This document shows positions 26,299-36,025 of a stretch of 64,000 nucleotides of DNA, piece by piece. The notes under the pieces are model-generated. The model did no database searches. It was given only the letters and a program-made list of their open reading frames with translations, and was not told the origin of the DNA. This DNA comes from DATBVX01 sp963724625. GTDB taxonomy: Bacteria > Pseudomonadota > Gammaproteobacteria > Steroidobacterales > Steroidobacteraceae. Every line of letters begins with the position of its first letter. The first letter of the stretch is position 1. The translations under genes were made by a program, and so were the position numbers. The stretch spans positions 186,001 to 250,000 of the forward strand of contig CAVRVO010000017.1 of assembly GCA_963724625.1 (NCBI GenBank), read 5' to 3'.

Positions 26299-27513
26299 TT
26301 GTCCGACACCATCGTGATCGTTGGCGCCAGTCACGCAGGCGCCCAGGGAGCGGAGGCCTTACGCAAGGAGGGCTTCGCGGGCCGGATCGTCCTGATCGGC
26401 GCCGAGCCGCACCTCCCCTATCAGCGACCGCCGCTGTCGAAGAAGCTGCTTGCCGGTGAACTCCAATTCGAACGTGCCCTTCTCAAGCAAGCCACTTTCT
26501 ATGAGCACGCGCGCATCGAGCTGAAGCTCGGCACGCGTGTCACGGAGCTGCGGCCCGCTGCTCACCAAATGACATTGAGTGACGGCGAGCAGCTCGCGTA
26601 TGACCGGTTGCTTCTGTGTTTGGGCAGCCGCAACCGACCACTCGATGTCCCGGGAACGAAGCTGGCGGGTGTTTTCGAGCTGCGCACGCTCGACGATGTC
26701 CAGGGTATTCGCGGTCATCTGCAGCCCGGCGCGCGTCTCGTCGTCGTGGGCGCCGGCTACATCGGTCTCGAAGTCGCCGCAACCTGCAGGCACCTCGGTC
26801 TCGACGTGACGGTGATCGAGATGACCGAGCGCGCAATGAGCCGTGTGGTCGCGCCGCCACTCTCGGCTTTCTACGCCGAGCAGCACGCAGCGCACGGAGT
26901 CCAGCTGCATTTCAATACCACGGTGAGTGCATTCGCCGGCGACGGCGCGGTGCGCGAGGTCGTGTGCACCGACGGTCGGCGCTTCCCGGCGGATATTGTG
27001 GTGGTCGGAATTGGCATCCTGCCGGTGACCGACCTTGCGGGCGCCGCCGGCATTGCCAGCGACAACGGTATCGTCGTAGACGAGTACTGCAGCACCAGTG
27101 CGAGCGATGTCTACGCTGCGGGCGACTGCACCAATCACCCGAGCCCACGCTACGGGCGCCGCGTCCGACTGGAGTCGGTCGACCATGCCTTCGAGCATGC
27201 GCGCAGCGCCGCGGCCAACATGCTCGGTAAGCCTGTGGTACACGACAAGGTGCCCTGGTTCTGGTCCGACCAGTACGACCTCAAGCTTCTCATCGTCGGC
27301 CTATCGCACGGTTACGATGAATGCGTAGTGCGAGGCGACCCGGCTACGCGCAGTTTCAGCGTGTGTTACCTGCGCGGTGGCGAGCTCATTGCTGTCGATG
27401 CCGTCAACAGCGCGAAGGACTACATGGCCGCACGCAAGCTCATCGCCGAGCGGGCGCGTCTCAACGTGGCGCGCATCGCCGACGCGACGATTCAGCTCAA
27501 GGACGCGCACTAA
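26299..27513 (+). CDS. FAD-dependent ferredoxin/rubredoxin reductase
   Basis: A 404-residue pyridine-nucleotide disulfide-type reductase. It has an FAD-binding motif near the start (IVIVGASHAGAQGAEALRK), PYQRPPLSKKLLAG, an NAD motif (LVVVGAGYIGLEVAA), the second FAD motif (VYAAGDCTNHP) and a C-terminal reductase domain (VPWFWSDQYDLKLLIVG). This is the architecture of reductases serving Rieske dioxygenases and P450 systems. TTG 26299 is preferred because GGGGGA precedes it and the FAD motif begins directly after. No partner ferredoxin or oxygenase is adjacent, though a 2Fe-2S protein lies 1.1 kb away. Confidence 0.9.
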   Translation: MSDTIVIVGASHAGAQGAEALRKEGFAGRIVLIGAEPHLPYQRPPLSKKLLAGELQFERALLKQATFYEHARIELKLGTRVTELRPAAHQMTLSDGEQLAYDRLLLCLGSRNRPLDVPGTKLAGVFELRTLDDVQGIRGHLQPGARLVVVGAGYIGLEVAATCRHLGLDVTVIEMTERAMSRVVAPPLSAFYAEQHAAHGVQLHFNTTVSAFAGDGAVREVVCTDGRRFPADIVVVGIGILPVTDLAGAAGIASDNGIVVDEYCSTSASDVYAAGDCTNHPSPRYGRRVRLESVDHAFEHARSAAANMLGKPVVHDKVPWFWSDQYDLKLLIVGLSHGYDECVVRGDPATRSFSVCYLRGGELIAVDAVNSAKDYMAARKLIAERARLNVARIADATIQLKDAH

Positions 27514-27610
27514 CAAGCTGAGCTGCTGTCTCACCGCTGGTCCCAAGGATGGGCCGCGGGTCTCGCGACCTGTCGGAGTTCCGCGACATTTGCGGTCGAT
27601 CGGGGCAAGC

Positions 27611-27624
27611 GTGAATCAATTCAC
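27611..27624. promoter_or_regulatory. 14-bp dyad upstream of the reprolysin-like gene
   Basis: GTGAAT-CA-ATTCAC is a perfect inverted repeat 66 bases before ATG 27690, in a position fit for a transcription-factor operator. No regulator is implied by the neighbours. Confidence 0.3.
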
Positions 27625-27689
27625 TCGCGCGACGCGCACCACCTGATATACCGCTCCGGCGTCATCAGCGGCGGATCTATGGAGGGTCC

Positions 27690-29363
27690 ATGGCGCGTCG
27701 AAGCATCCTCTGTTCCTGTGGCATCGCGCTGCTAAGTCTCGCGATGGGCGCCGACGCGCGCGAGTTTCGCATCCTCTATGCGGAGCCGCTGAAGTCTGAG
27801 CAGCCCTCGGCGAGCGTGCGCGTTCACACGGCGGCGCTCACTTCGATGGATTTTCAGGCTTACGGGCGCCAGTTCGATCTCACGCTCGAGTCCAACGAGC
27901 AGCTGTTCGCGGCCCTGCCTGTCGCTCAGCGCGAAGCGCTGCGCGCCTTTCCGATTTATCGCGGGCGTGTCGCCGGAGCGCCAGGATCATGGGTACGGCT
28001 CACACGAGTTGGCGATGCGCTCGAAGGAATGGTCTGGGACGGCAATGATCTGTACGTGATCGAGGCTGCACGGCGCGCCAAGCGTTTCATGATTGACGCC
28101 GGCGGGGTTGCGGACGACGCCACGGTCATCTACCGCCTCTCCGACACGCTGTCGGATCTGGGTCCGCAGTTCTGCGCGGTTGTGACAACAGCAGAGAGCG
28201 CCACCGCCCTCGATGCCTATAAGGCGCTGGTGAGTGAGCTGCGCGCCAATCAACCGCTCGCGGCTGCAGCGATGGTGACTGGTCAGATCCAGGTTGCTGT
28301 GCTTGGCGACTTCGAATTCTCGAGCGATCATCCGACCGATGCCGAGAGCATCGTCGTCACGCGCATGAATGTTGTCGATGGCATCTTCAGTGACCAGGTG
28401 GGCATCCACATCATCGCAGCCTCGGTCGACATCTTCGACACCGCTGCCGATCCCTTCAGCAACACGACCGTGCCGGGCGAGCTTCTGAATCAGCTCGCCG
28501 ACTACAAGAATGCCACTGCGGCCATCCGCAACACTGCGATCACCCACCTGATGACCGGACGCGATTTCGACGGCTCGACGGTCGGCATCGCATTCCTTGC
28601 TTCGCTGTGCAGCCCGCGCTTCGGTGTCTCGGTGAGCGAGGGTGGAGCTCAGATCAGTTTCGCATCCGCGGCGCTCGTCGCCGCGCATGAGATGGGGCAC
28701 AACTTCGGTGCGCCGCACGACGCTGAGACCGACCCAACCCAGAACCAGGCCTGCGCCAGCACACCACCGACATTCCTCATGGCCGGTCGCCTGAACGGCA
28801 GCAGCACGTTTTCACAATGCAGCCTGGAACAGATGCAGCCGCAAATCAGCGCAGCCGCGTGCGTGCAACCGGTGGCGATGGCAGATGCAGCCGTGAGCGC
28901 GAGCCCTGCAAGTGTCAGCGGCCTCATCAACCAGCCCCTCGCCTACAGCGTCAACGTGAGCTCGGTCGGCACGGCCGCGGTCAATGCCGTGACGGTCACC
29001 CTGACGATTCCGGCAGCGGTTACGCCGCAGGCGATTACGTCGAATATGGTTAGCTGCTCGATGGGGCCCGGCATCGCAACCTGCGACTTAGGCACGCTTG
29101 CGGCTGGCAGCACGCAACGCATCGACGTGGTCCTGCTCGGCAGTCAGGCAGGCACGTTCGCGAGTTCCATCAGCCTTGCCGCGAACAACGATGCCTTTGC
29201 GCAGAACAATGCCACCAGCGTCAGCCTCACGATCACTCAGCCGAGCGGTGTATCCCCGCCTGCCGGCGGGGGCGGAGGCGGGGGAAGTGTCACGATGATG
29301 GACGCCCTGATATTGCTGTTGGCGCTCAGCCGCCGTGCGCGCGCAGCGACACGGTGCGCTTGA
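27690..29363 (+). CDS. Reprolysin-like zinc metalloprotease with DUF11-type domain and C-terminal sorting tail
   Basis: A 557-residue exported protein: signal peptide (1-23), propeptide-like region, M12B-type metalloprotease domain with the long zinc motif HEMGHNFGAPHD near residue 332, and a beta-sandwich repeat domain of DUF11 type (about 400-510, INQPLAYSVNVSSVGTAAVNAVTVTLTIP). The C-terminus has a run of seven Gly, a hydrophobic stretch (ALILLLAL) and RRAR, like GlyGly-CTERM sorting signals cut by rhombosortase. GGAGGG precedes ATG 27690. The last 38 bases overlap the convergent GGDEF-EAL gene. It is probably a surface or secreted protease. Confidence 0.9.
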   Translation: MARRSILCSCGIALLSLAMGADAREFRILYAEPLKSEQPSASVRVHTAALTSMDFQAYGRQFDLTLESNEQLFAALPVAQREALRAFPIYRGRVAGAPGSWVRLTRVGDALEGMVWDGNDLYVIEAARRAKRFMIDAGGVADDATVIYRLSDTLSDLGPQFCAVVTTAESATALDAYKALVSELRANQPLAAAAMVTGQIQVAVLGDFEFSSDHPTDAESIVVTRMNVVDGIFSDQVGIHIIAASVDIFDTAADPFSNTTVPGELLNQLADYKNATAAIRNTAITHLMTGRDFDGSTVGIAFLASLCSPRFGVSVSEGGAQISFASAALVAAHEMGHNFGAPHDAETDPTQNQACASTPPTFLMAGRLNGSSTFSQCSLEQMQPQISAAACVQPVAMADAAVSASPASVSGLINQPLAYSVNVSSVGTAAVNAVTVTLTIPAAVTPQAITSNMVSCSMGPGIATCDLGTLAAGSTQRIDVVLLGSQAGTFASSISLAANNDAFAQNNATSVSLTITQPSGVSPPAGGGGGGGSVTMMDALILLLALSRRARAATRCA

Positions 29364-31419
29364 GCAGCAGCTCGTCGATCGGCACGGGCAGACCCAGCGC
29401 AAATCCCTGCGCGTAATCGACGCCGATCTCCCGGAGCTTCTCGAGCACGCTGGTCTGCTCGACGCACTCGGCCACCGTGCGCTTGCCCATCACGTGACCG
29501 ATGCGGTTGATGGCGCTGACCATCTCGAAGTTCACCGGGTCATTGCCGAGGTTGGCAATGAACATCCCGTCGATCTTCAGGAGATCCACGGTCAGTGCCT
29601 TCAGGTACGCGAACGACGACATGCCGGCACCAAAGTCGTCCAGCGCAAAGGCGATACCGAGCTTGCGCAACTCGATGATCAGCTGATTGGCACGGGTGAG
29701 ATTGTTGATGGCCGCCGACTCGGTGATCTCGAAGCCAATGCGCTCCGGCGAGATGTCCGACTCACGCAAGCTCTGCACGATGTATTGCGCCAGCTCGCGG
29801 TCGCCGAGCGTGTCGCCGGAAAGGTTGATGAAGAACCGCTCCACATCGGGCAGGTTGGGGAGGTTACGCTTCAGCCACGAAAACGCCGCACCGATCACCC
29901 AGCGATCGAGACGACTCGCCAGGTTGTAGCGATCCACGGAAGGCATGAACGCGCCCGGCGGGACACGTCGATCGTTCTCGTCGCGCAAGCGCACCAGCAG
30001 TTCGTAGTGCACGCGTGCTTCATCACCGCTCAGCGGCATGATCGGCTGCGCTTCCAGGAAGAAGCGATTCTCCGTCAGCGCCCGCTTGACCCGTGACACC
30101 CATTGCATCTCCCCATGCCGGCGCACCACGGCGGTATCATCCTCGCGATAGACGTGCACGCGGTTGCGCCCCTGGTCCTTGGCGGCGTAGCAGGCAGCAT
30201 CGGCTGCGCTCAGTACCTGCGTGACACGGCGTTGGTTGCCTTCGATCGGAACTACGCCGATGCTCGCGCCGCTGAAGAACGAGTTCGTGCCCCATACGAA
30301 CTGGTACTGCTCGATGGCGCGACGCATTCCCTGCGCGACCTCCGCCGCGTGCTCCAGCGGGCAATCGTGCAGCAGCACGCCGAACTCATCGCCCCCCAGC
30401 CGCGCAAGGGAATCGTGCGAGCGAATGCGGCCCTGCAGTGTGGTCGCGAGCTGACGCAGCAGCTCATCGCCGGCAACGTGTCCGGAGGTGTCGTTGATCA
30501 CCTTGAAATTGTCCAGGTCGAGATAGCACAGCGCGTGCATAGCGCCGCCGATCTGCGCGCCTTCGATGGCGCGTTGCAGGCGCTGCTCGAATTCGCGCCG
30601 GTTGATGAGTCCGGTGAGAGCGTCGTGGCTTGCTTCGTAGGACAACTGTCGCGACAGCTCGTGCGCCTCGGTGATGTCCGTGAGAGTGCCTTCGTAGTAG
30701 AGCACCCGCCCGTGGTCGTCATATACCGCGCGCGAATTCTCCAGCACCACGATCTTGCAGCCATCCTTGCGCTTGAGCACCAGCTCCGCGTTGCGGATCT
30801 CACCGCTCTCCTGGATGTTGCGGATCCAGTTCTCGCGGTCCTCCGGGTACATATAGAGATCGCGGCCGATATCCAGCCCGAGCAGCTCGTCCTCTGATGC
30901 ATAGCCGAGCAGTCTCACCAGCGCCGGATTGGCGGACATGAACTTGCCATCGGGCGTGGACTGAAACACGCCGGCGACGACATTCTCGTAGAGCTCGCGA
31001 TAGCGCGCTTCGGATGCCTTGAGCGCGAGCATCGTGTGGGTGCGCTCCGTTGCGTAGCGCAGCGCCTTGTCGAGAAGGTTGCTCACCACTTGCTGCTTGA
31101 CCAGATGATCGAGCGCGCCGCGCGCCACGGCTTCGGTGCCGAGCTCTTCTTCACCGCGCCCGACGAGGACCACGATCGGAACGTCGTTCGCCTTCGGCTG
31201 AATTCTGAGGAAGGTCGTGAGCCCTATGCTGTCCGGCAGCGCGAGATCGAGGAGGATGACGTCGATGCTGCCGCTTTTCAGCCGCACCAGGGCGGCTGCG
31301 AGGGTGGTGACGACTTCAAGGTCATAGGGCTGGCCGTGAATTTCAGCCAGCTCCTCGCGGATCATCCGTTGATCATCTGGGCTCGCATCGATGAGCAATA
31401 CGGTGGCGACGTCAGCCAT
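29326..31419 (-). CDS. REC-PAS-GGDEF-EAL c-di-GMP regulator
   Basis: A 697-residue cytoplasmic protein with a receiver domain (5-120; VILLDLALPD, Lys in HLVKQ), a PAS domain (about 135-250), a GGDEF domain (intact GGDEF near 343, with RSHD, an RxxD I-site, upstream) and an EAL domain. In the EAL domain the motif reads ELL (VHYELLVRL) and the other catalytic signatures are intact (INLSGD, FEITESA, ALDDFGAG, LKIDGMF, AECVEQ, YAQGFALGLP). It can in principle make and degrade c-di-GMP under phosphorylation and PAS control. No kinase is adjacent. Confidence 0.94.
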   Translation of the reverse strand: MADVATVLLIDASPDDQRMIREELAEIHGQPYDLEVVTTLAAALVRLKSGSIDVILLDLALPDSIGLTTFLRIQPKANDVPIVVLVGRGEEELGTEAVARGALDHLVKQQVVSNLLDKALRYATERTHTMLALKASEARYRELYENVVAGVFQSTPDGKFMSANPALVRLLGYASEDELLGLDIGRDLYMYPEDRENWIRNIQESGEIRNAELVLKRKDGCKIVVLENSRAVYDDHGRVLYYEGTLTDITEAHELSRQLSYEASHDALTGLINRREFEQRLQRAIEGAQIGGAMHALCYLDLDNFKVINDTSGHVAGDELLRQLATTLQGRIRSHDSLARLGGDEFGVLLHDCPLEHAAEVAQGMRRAIEQYQFVWGTNSFFSGASIGVVPIEGNQRRVTQVLSAADAACYAAKDQGRNRVHVYREDDTAVVRRHGEMQWVSRVKRALTENRFFLEAQPIMPLSGDEARVHYELLVRLRDENDRRVPPGAFMPSVDRYNLASRLDRWVIGAAFSWLKRNLPNLPDVERFFINLSGDTLGDRELAQYIVQSLRESDISPERIGFEITESAAINNLTRANQLIIELRKLGIAFALDDFGAGMSSFAYLKALTVDLLKIDGMFIANLGNDPVNFEMVSAINRIGHVMGKRTVAECVEQTSVLEKLREIGVDYAQGFALGLPVPIDELLLKRTVSLRAHGG

Positions 31420-31472
31420 GCCGCGGCGAGTATAGCCCGAGTCCGCGTCTCGAGGCGCCGTATCGAATGCGT

Positions 31473-34400
31473 TCAGCCCGCCGGGCTGAGGATCACGAGC
31501 AGGTCCTTCGCGTCCACCTGCATGCCGGGATGCGCCAGCACCTCGATGACCACCCCATCGGCCTCCGCGCGCACTGCGGCCTCCATCTTCATTGCTTCGA
31601 GCGTCACCAGCAGGTCGCCGCGTGCGACTTTCTGTCCAACCCGGGCGGCGACAGTCACCACCGAACCGGGCATTGGCGCGCCGACGTGAGCGGCATTGCC
31701 GGGCTCGATCTTGCGCTGTGCCGGTTTGCCAGCGACCTGGCTGCGATCCGGAACACGCACGGAGCGCGGCAAACCGTTGAGCTCGAAGAACACCGTGCGC
31801 GCACCGTCGTCGTGGATCTCACTCACGGCGACGAAGCGCACGATCAGCGTCTTGCCGCGCTCCAGATCGAGACTGATTTCCTCCCCCGGCTCCAAACCGT
31901 AAAAGAAGACAGCGCTCGGCAACGTGCTCACATTTCCGAAGCGAAAACGATCCGCGGCGTAGTCGGTGAACACCTTGGGATACATGAGGTACGAGGCGAG
32001 CTCGGTGTCGCTGATTTCACGGCCGCAGCGCCGCGCCGCCTCAGCGCGCTCACGCTCGAGATTCTCCGCTCCAAGGACCTCCCCCGGGCGCACTTCGAGC
32101 GGCTTGGCACCTTTCAGAATCTTGCGCTGCAGGGCTGGCGGAAATCCGCCGTACGGCTGGCCCAGGTCGCCGCGAAACAGCTGCACGACCGATTCCGGAA
32201 ACGCAATTTCGACCGCGGGGTCGAGTACCGCTGCGCCGGTGAGCCCGGCAGTGACCATCATCAGCGCCAGGTCCCCCACCACCTTCGAGGTCGGTGTGAC
32301 CTTGATGATATCGCCGAACATCTCGTTCACCTGCGCGTATGCGCGCGCCACTTCCGGCCAGCGATGCTCCTCGATACCGAGCGAGCGTGCCTGCTCGCGG
32401 AGGTTCGTGTACTGACCGCCAGGCATGCCGTGCACATACACCTCCGAGGCTCCCGCGCGAATATCACTCTCGAACGCGGCGTAGATGTGCCTCACCTGCT
32501 CCCAGTACGAGGAAATGCTGCGCACTTTTTCCGGATCGAGGCCGCTGTCGCGGGCACCGAAGCGCAGCGCCTCAACGATCGAGCCGAGATTGGGCTGGGA
32601 AGTCAGGCCGCTCAGCGCATCGATTGCACCATCGACAGCATCGGCGCCGGCGTCGACTGCAGCGAGCACGCTGGCGGCGGCAATGCCGCTGGTGTCATGG
32701 GTGTGGAAATGAACCGGCAGTCCGATCTCCTCCTTCAATGCCTTGACCAGCGTGTGCGCGGCTCGCGGCTGACACAGGCCCGCCATGTCCTTGATGCCGA
32801 TCACGTGTGCGCCGGCGGATTGCAGGGCTTTACCCAGCTTCACGTAGTAGCGCAGATCGTACTTGGTGTTCGCAGGGTCGGAGAGATTGCCCGTGTAGCA
32901 GAGCGCCGCCTCACACAGCTTGCCGCTCTCCAGCACGGCGTCGATTGCGACCCGCATGTTTTCGACCCAGTTGAGCGAATCGAAGATGCGGAACAGGTCA
33001 ATGCCGTTGGCGGCTGCCTGTTGGACGAAGTAGCGGACCACGTTGTCCGGATAGTTCCGGTAGCCGACCGCATTCGCCGAGCGCAGCAGCATCTGCAGCA
33101 GCAGATTCGGCATGCGCTCGCGCAGTGCGTGCAAGCGCTCCCATGGGTCTTCCTTCAGGAACCTCAGTGCAACATCGAACGTCGCACCACCCCAGCATTC
33201 CACCGAGAACAGCTGCGGCAGCAGCCGCGCATACGCCGGTGCAATCGCTGCCAGATCCGTGGTGCGAATCCGCGTTGCCAGCAGCGACTGATGCGCATCG
33301 CGCATGCTGGTGTCGGTGAGCAGCACGCGCTCTTGCGCGAGCATCCACTGCGCAAACTTCTGCGCCCCCAGCTCATCGAATTTCTGCTTGCTGCCCGGCG
33401 GCGGCGGATCTGCTGAGATTCGCGGCAGGCGCGGTGCGGCGCGGGTCTGCGGGCGAGCGCGGTTCTTCACCTCGGGATTGCCGTTGACCAGGATCTCGCC
33501 GATGAAATTGAGCAGACGCGTAGCCCGATCGCGGCGACGCGGGAACTGGAAGAGCTCCGGTGTCTCGTCGATGAAGCGCGTGGTGTAGTCCCCGCGCGCA
33601 AAGCGAGGATGCGTGATCAACTGGTCGAGAAAGCGCAGGTTCGTTACCACTCCGCGCACGCGAAATTCCCATAGCGCACGATGCATGCGCGCGATGGTTT
33701 CTTCGGGTGACGGCGACCATGCCGTTACCTTCACCAGGAGCGAATCGTAGTAGCGGGTGATGATCGCGCCGGAATACGCAGTGCCGGCGTCGAGACGAAT
33801 GCCGAAGCCGGCGGGACTGCGATAGGCGGTGATGCGCCCGTAATCGGGCACGAAGTTGTTCTCCGGATCCTCCGAGGTCACGCGACATTGCAGCGCATGT
33901 GCGCTGATCCTGATGTGCTCCTGGTGCGGCACGCCACTGTCAGGGGTGCCGATCTCGGCCCCGTCCGCGATGCAGATCTGGGCTTTCACCAGGTCGATGC
34001 CGGTGACAGCCTCGGTCACCGTGTGCTCGACCTGGATGCGTGGATTCACTTCGATGAAGAAAAACTGTCCGCTGTCCGCGTCCTGCAGGAATTCCACCGT
34101 GCCGGCGCCGCGGTAGCGCGCCGCGCGGCCGATGCGCAGGGCGGCCTCGCACAGTGCCTGGCGCTGGTCCTCAGAAAGAAACACCGCGGGCGCCCGCTCG
34201 ATGACTTTCTGATTGCGACGCTGCACCGTGCAATCGCGCTCGAAGAGATGCACCAGGTTGCCACGCGCATCCCCCAGGATCTGCACCTCCACATGCCGCG
34301 CGCGTCGGATGAGTTTTTCGAGGTACACCTCGTCGTTGCCAAAGGCGGCCTGCGCTTCGCGCCGTGCGGCGGCAAGCAGCTCCGCAAGCTGCGCTTCGCC

Positions 34401-34934
34401 CTCCACCACACGCATGCCGCGTCCACCGCCGCCCCAGCTCGCCTTGAGCATGACCGGGAAGCCGACCTCGGAAGCGAGTCGCACAATTTCGGAGGCTTCG
34501 CGGGGCAGTGGCGGCGTCGCCGGCATGACGGGCACGCCCGCACGCACCGCGAGGTCGCGGGCGCGAACCTTGTTGCCCAGCTCGCGCATCGTCGCTGCAC
34601 TCGGGCCAATGAAGATGAGCCCCGCGTCCTCGCACGCGGTCGCGAAATCCGGGTTCTCGGAAAGGAAGCCGTATCCGGGATGAATCGCGTCAGCCCCGGC
34701 CTCGCACGCTATGCGGATCACATCGGTCGTGTCGAGATACGCCTCGACCGGGCCTTTCCCCTCGCCGACGAGGTAGCTTTCGTCCGCCTTCATCCGGTGC
34801 AGCGAGAAGCGATCCTCCTGAGAATGGATCGCAATGGTGCGAATACCGAGCTCGTTGGCGGCGCGCATCACGCGGATCGCGATCTCGCCGCGATTGGCGA
34901 TCAACAGGCTCTTGATACGAGTGGTGCGCGGCAT
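31473..34934 (-). CDS. pyc: Pyruvate carboxylase
   Basis: About 1153 residues in the order biotin carboxylase (1-450; KASWGGGGRGMRVV ATP-grasp, FFIEVNPRIQVEHTVTE), carboxyltransferase of the HMGL-like type (about 530-820; TSMRDAHQSLLATR, HFHTHDTSG), PYC_OADA domain, and C-terminal biotinyl domain with the acceptor Lys in LEAMKMEAAV near 1115. It carboxylates pyruvate to oxaloacetate. ATG 34934 is used; the frame is open to 34967. Full-length single-chain PYC is less common in Gammaproteobacteria than PEP carboxylase and is useful for lineage placement. Confidence 0.96.
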   Translation of the reverse strand: MPRTTRIKSLLIANRGEIAIRVMRAANELGIRTIAIHSQEDRFSLHRMKADESYLVGEGKGPVEAYLDTTDVIRIACEAGADAIHPGYGFLSENPDFATACEDAGLIFIGPSAATMRELGNKVRARDLAVRAGVPVMPATPPLPREASEIVRLASEVGFPVMLKASWGGGGRGMRVVEGEAQLAELLAAARREAQAAFGNDEVYLEKLIRRARHVEVQILGDARGNLVHLFERDCTVQRRNQKVIERAPAVFLSEDQRQALCEAALRIGRAARYRGAGTVEFLQDADSGQFFFIEVNPRIQVEHTVTEAVTGIDLVKAQICIADGAEIGTPDSGVPHQEHIRISAHALQCRVTSEDPENNFVPDYGRITAYRSPAGFGIRLDAGTAYSGAIITRYYDSLLVKVTAWSPSPEETIARMHRALWEFRVRGVVTNLRFLDQLITHPRFARGDYTTRFIDETPELFQFPRRRDRATRLLNFIGEILVNGNPEVKNRARPQTRAAPRLPRISADPPPPGSKQKFDELGAQKFAQWMLAQERVLLTDTSMRDAHQSLLATRIRTTDLAAIAPAYARLLPQLFSVECWGGATFDVALRFLKEDPWERLHALRERMPNLLLQMLLRSANAVGYRNYPDNVVRYFVQQAAANGIDLFRIFDSLNWVENMRVAIDAVLESGKLCEAALCYTGNLSDPANTKYDLRYYVKLGKALQSAGAHVIGIKDMAGLCQPRAAHTLVKALKEEIGLPVHFHTHDTSGIAAASVLAAVDAGADAVDGAIDALSGLTSQPNLGSIVEALRFGARDSGLDPEKVRSISSYWEQVRHIYAAFESDIRAGASEVYVHGMPGGQYTNLREQARSLGIEEHRWPEVARAYAQVNEMFGDIIKVTPTSKVVGDLALMMVTAGLTGAAVLDPAVEIAFPESVVQLFRGDLGQPYGGFPPALQRKILKGAKPLEVRPGEVLGAENLERERAEAARRCGREISDTELASYLMYPKVFTDYAADRFRFGNVSTLPSAVFFYGLEPGEEISLDLERGKTLIVRFVAVSEIHDDGARTVFFELNGLPRSVRVPDRSQVAGKPAQRKIEPGNAAHVGAPMPGSVVTVAARVGQKVARGDLLVTLEAMKMEAAVRAEADGVVIEVLAHPGMQVDAKDLLVILSPAG

Positions 34935-34997
34935 GGTTCGCTCTGCGAGGCCATGCGAAGATAGCAAAATCGCATTGCCAATCGGCGGGGGTGTGAA

Positions 34998-35996
34998 ATG
35001 AAGATCACTGGTCTGCTCGCCGGGCTCACGTTGCTAGCGTTGGGAGACATCGCCATGGCGGACAAAGCGGCGTTCGGAATCGCGATCCACGGTGGTGCAG
35101 GGACGCTGCCACGCAGTGAAATGACCGCCGATCTCGAGTCGAAATACCGTGCCGACCTCGGGCAGGCGCTCGACGCGGGCTACGCAGTACTGGAATCGGG
35201 GGGCTCGAGCGAGGACGCGGCGATTGCTGCGGTGAAAATTCTGGAGGATTCGCCCCTGTTCAACGCCGGTCGCGGCGCAGTGTTCAATCGGGCTGGCGAG
35301 GTCGAGCTGGATGCAGGCGTCATGGACGGCGGTACCGGCCGCGCTGGGGCAGTGGCGGGACTCAAGCACATCCGCAATCCCATCGAGCTCGCACGCCTGG
35401 TCATGGAAAAAACACCACACGTGATGCTCATCGGCCCAGGCGCAGAGGAATTCGCCCTGGAACAGGGCATGGACCTGGTGCCGAACAGCTACTTCTACAC
35501 CGAGCGGCGTCGACAGCAGCTCGATCGTGCGCTGAAGGGCGACAAGATGGCGGCGATCAAGCTGAACTACTTCGGCACGGTCGGCGCGGTCGCGCGCGAC
35601 CGCAAGGGAAACCTCTTTGCCGCCACGTCCACGGGCGGCGTCACCGCCAAGATTCCAGGTCGGGTCGGCGACTCGCCGCATATCGGCGCTGGGACCTACG
35701 CGAACAATCGCACGTGCGCGGTGTCAGCGACCGGCCAGGGCGAATTTTTCATCCGCTCGGTGGTCGCGTACGACATCCATGCGTTGATGGACTACAAGGG
35801 CATGACTCTGCGCAAGGCGGTCGATGAAGTGGTGCAGCACAAGCTGCGCGCCCTGCCTGCGGAAGGTGGGGTCATCGCGATCGACGCGCAGGGCGACATC
35901 GCGATGAGCTTCAACACCGAGGGCATGTTCCGGGGCGCGCGCGACTCCAATGGCCGCAACGAGCTGTCCATCTACCAGGATGACGCCAAGCGCTAG
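34998..35996 (+). CDS. Isoaspartyl peptidase / type III asparaginase
   Basis: A 332-residue Ntn-hydrolase precursor with a signal peptide (1-21, ending AMA), the N-terminal IHGGAGTLPR, a self-cleavage site with the nucleophile Thr in FAATSTGGVTAK (about residue 213), and downstream GDSPHIGAGTYA. It hydrolyses isoaspartyl dipeptides or asparagine after autocleavage into alpha and beta chains. It is divergent from pyruvate carboxylase across about 60 bases. The DUF-like tail FRGARDSNGRNELSIY is typical of the periplasmic subgroup. Confidence 0.93.
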   Translation: MKITGLLAGLTLLALGDIAMADKAAFGIAIHGGAGTLPRSEMTADLESKYRADLGQALDAGYAVLESGGSSEDAAIAAVKILEDSPLFNAGRGAVFNRAGEVELDAGVMDGGTGRAGAVAGLKHIRNPIELARLVMEKTPHVMLIGPGAEEFALEQGMDLVPNSYFYTERRRQQLDRALKGDKMAAIKLNYFGTVGAVARDRKGNLFAATSTGGVTAKIPGRVGDSPHIGAGTYANNRTCAVSATGQGEFFIRSVVAYDIHALMDYKGMTLRKAVDEVVQHKLRALPAEGGVIAIDAQGDIAMSFNTEGMFRGARDSNGRNELSIYQDDAKR

Positions 35997-36025
35997 GGCG
36001 ACTCTGCCCTGGTTGCCTTGGGACT

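Noticed and set aside
31467..33416. 649-codon open frame antisense to pyruvate carboxylase
   Set aside because: Shadow of the well-supported pyc gene; no domain or ribosome site.
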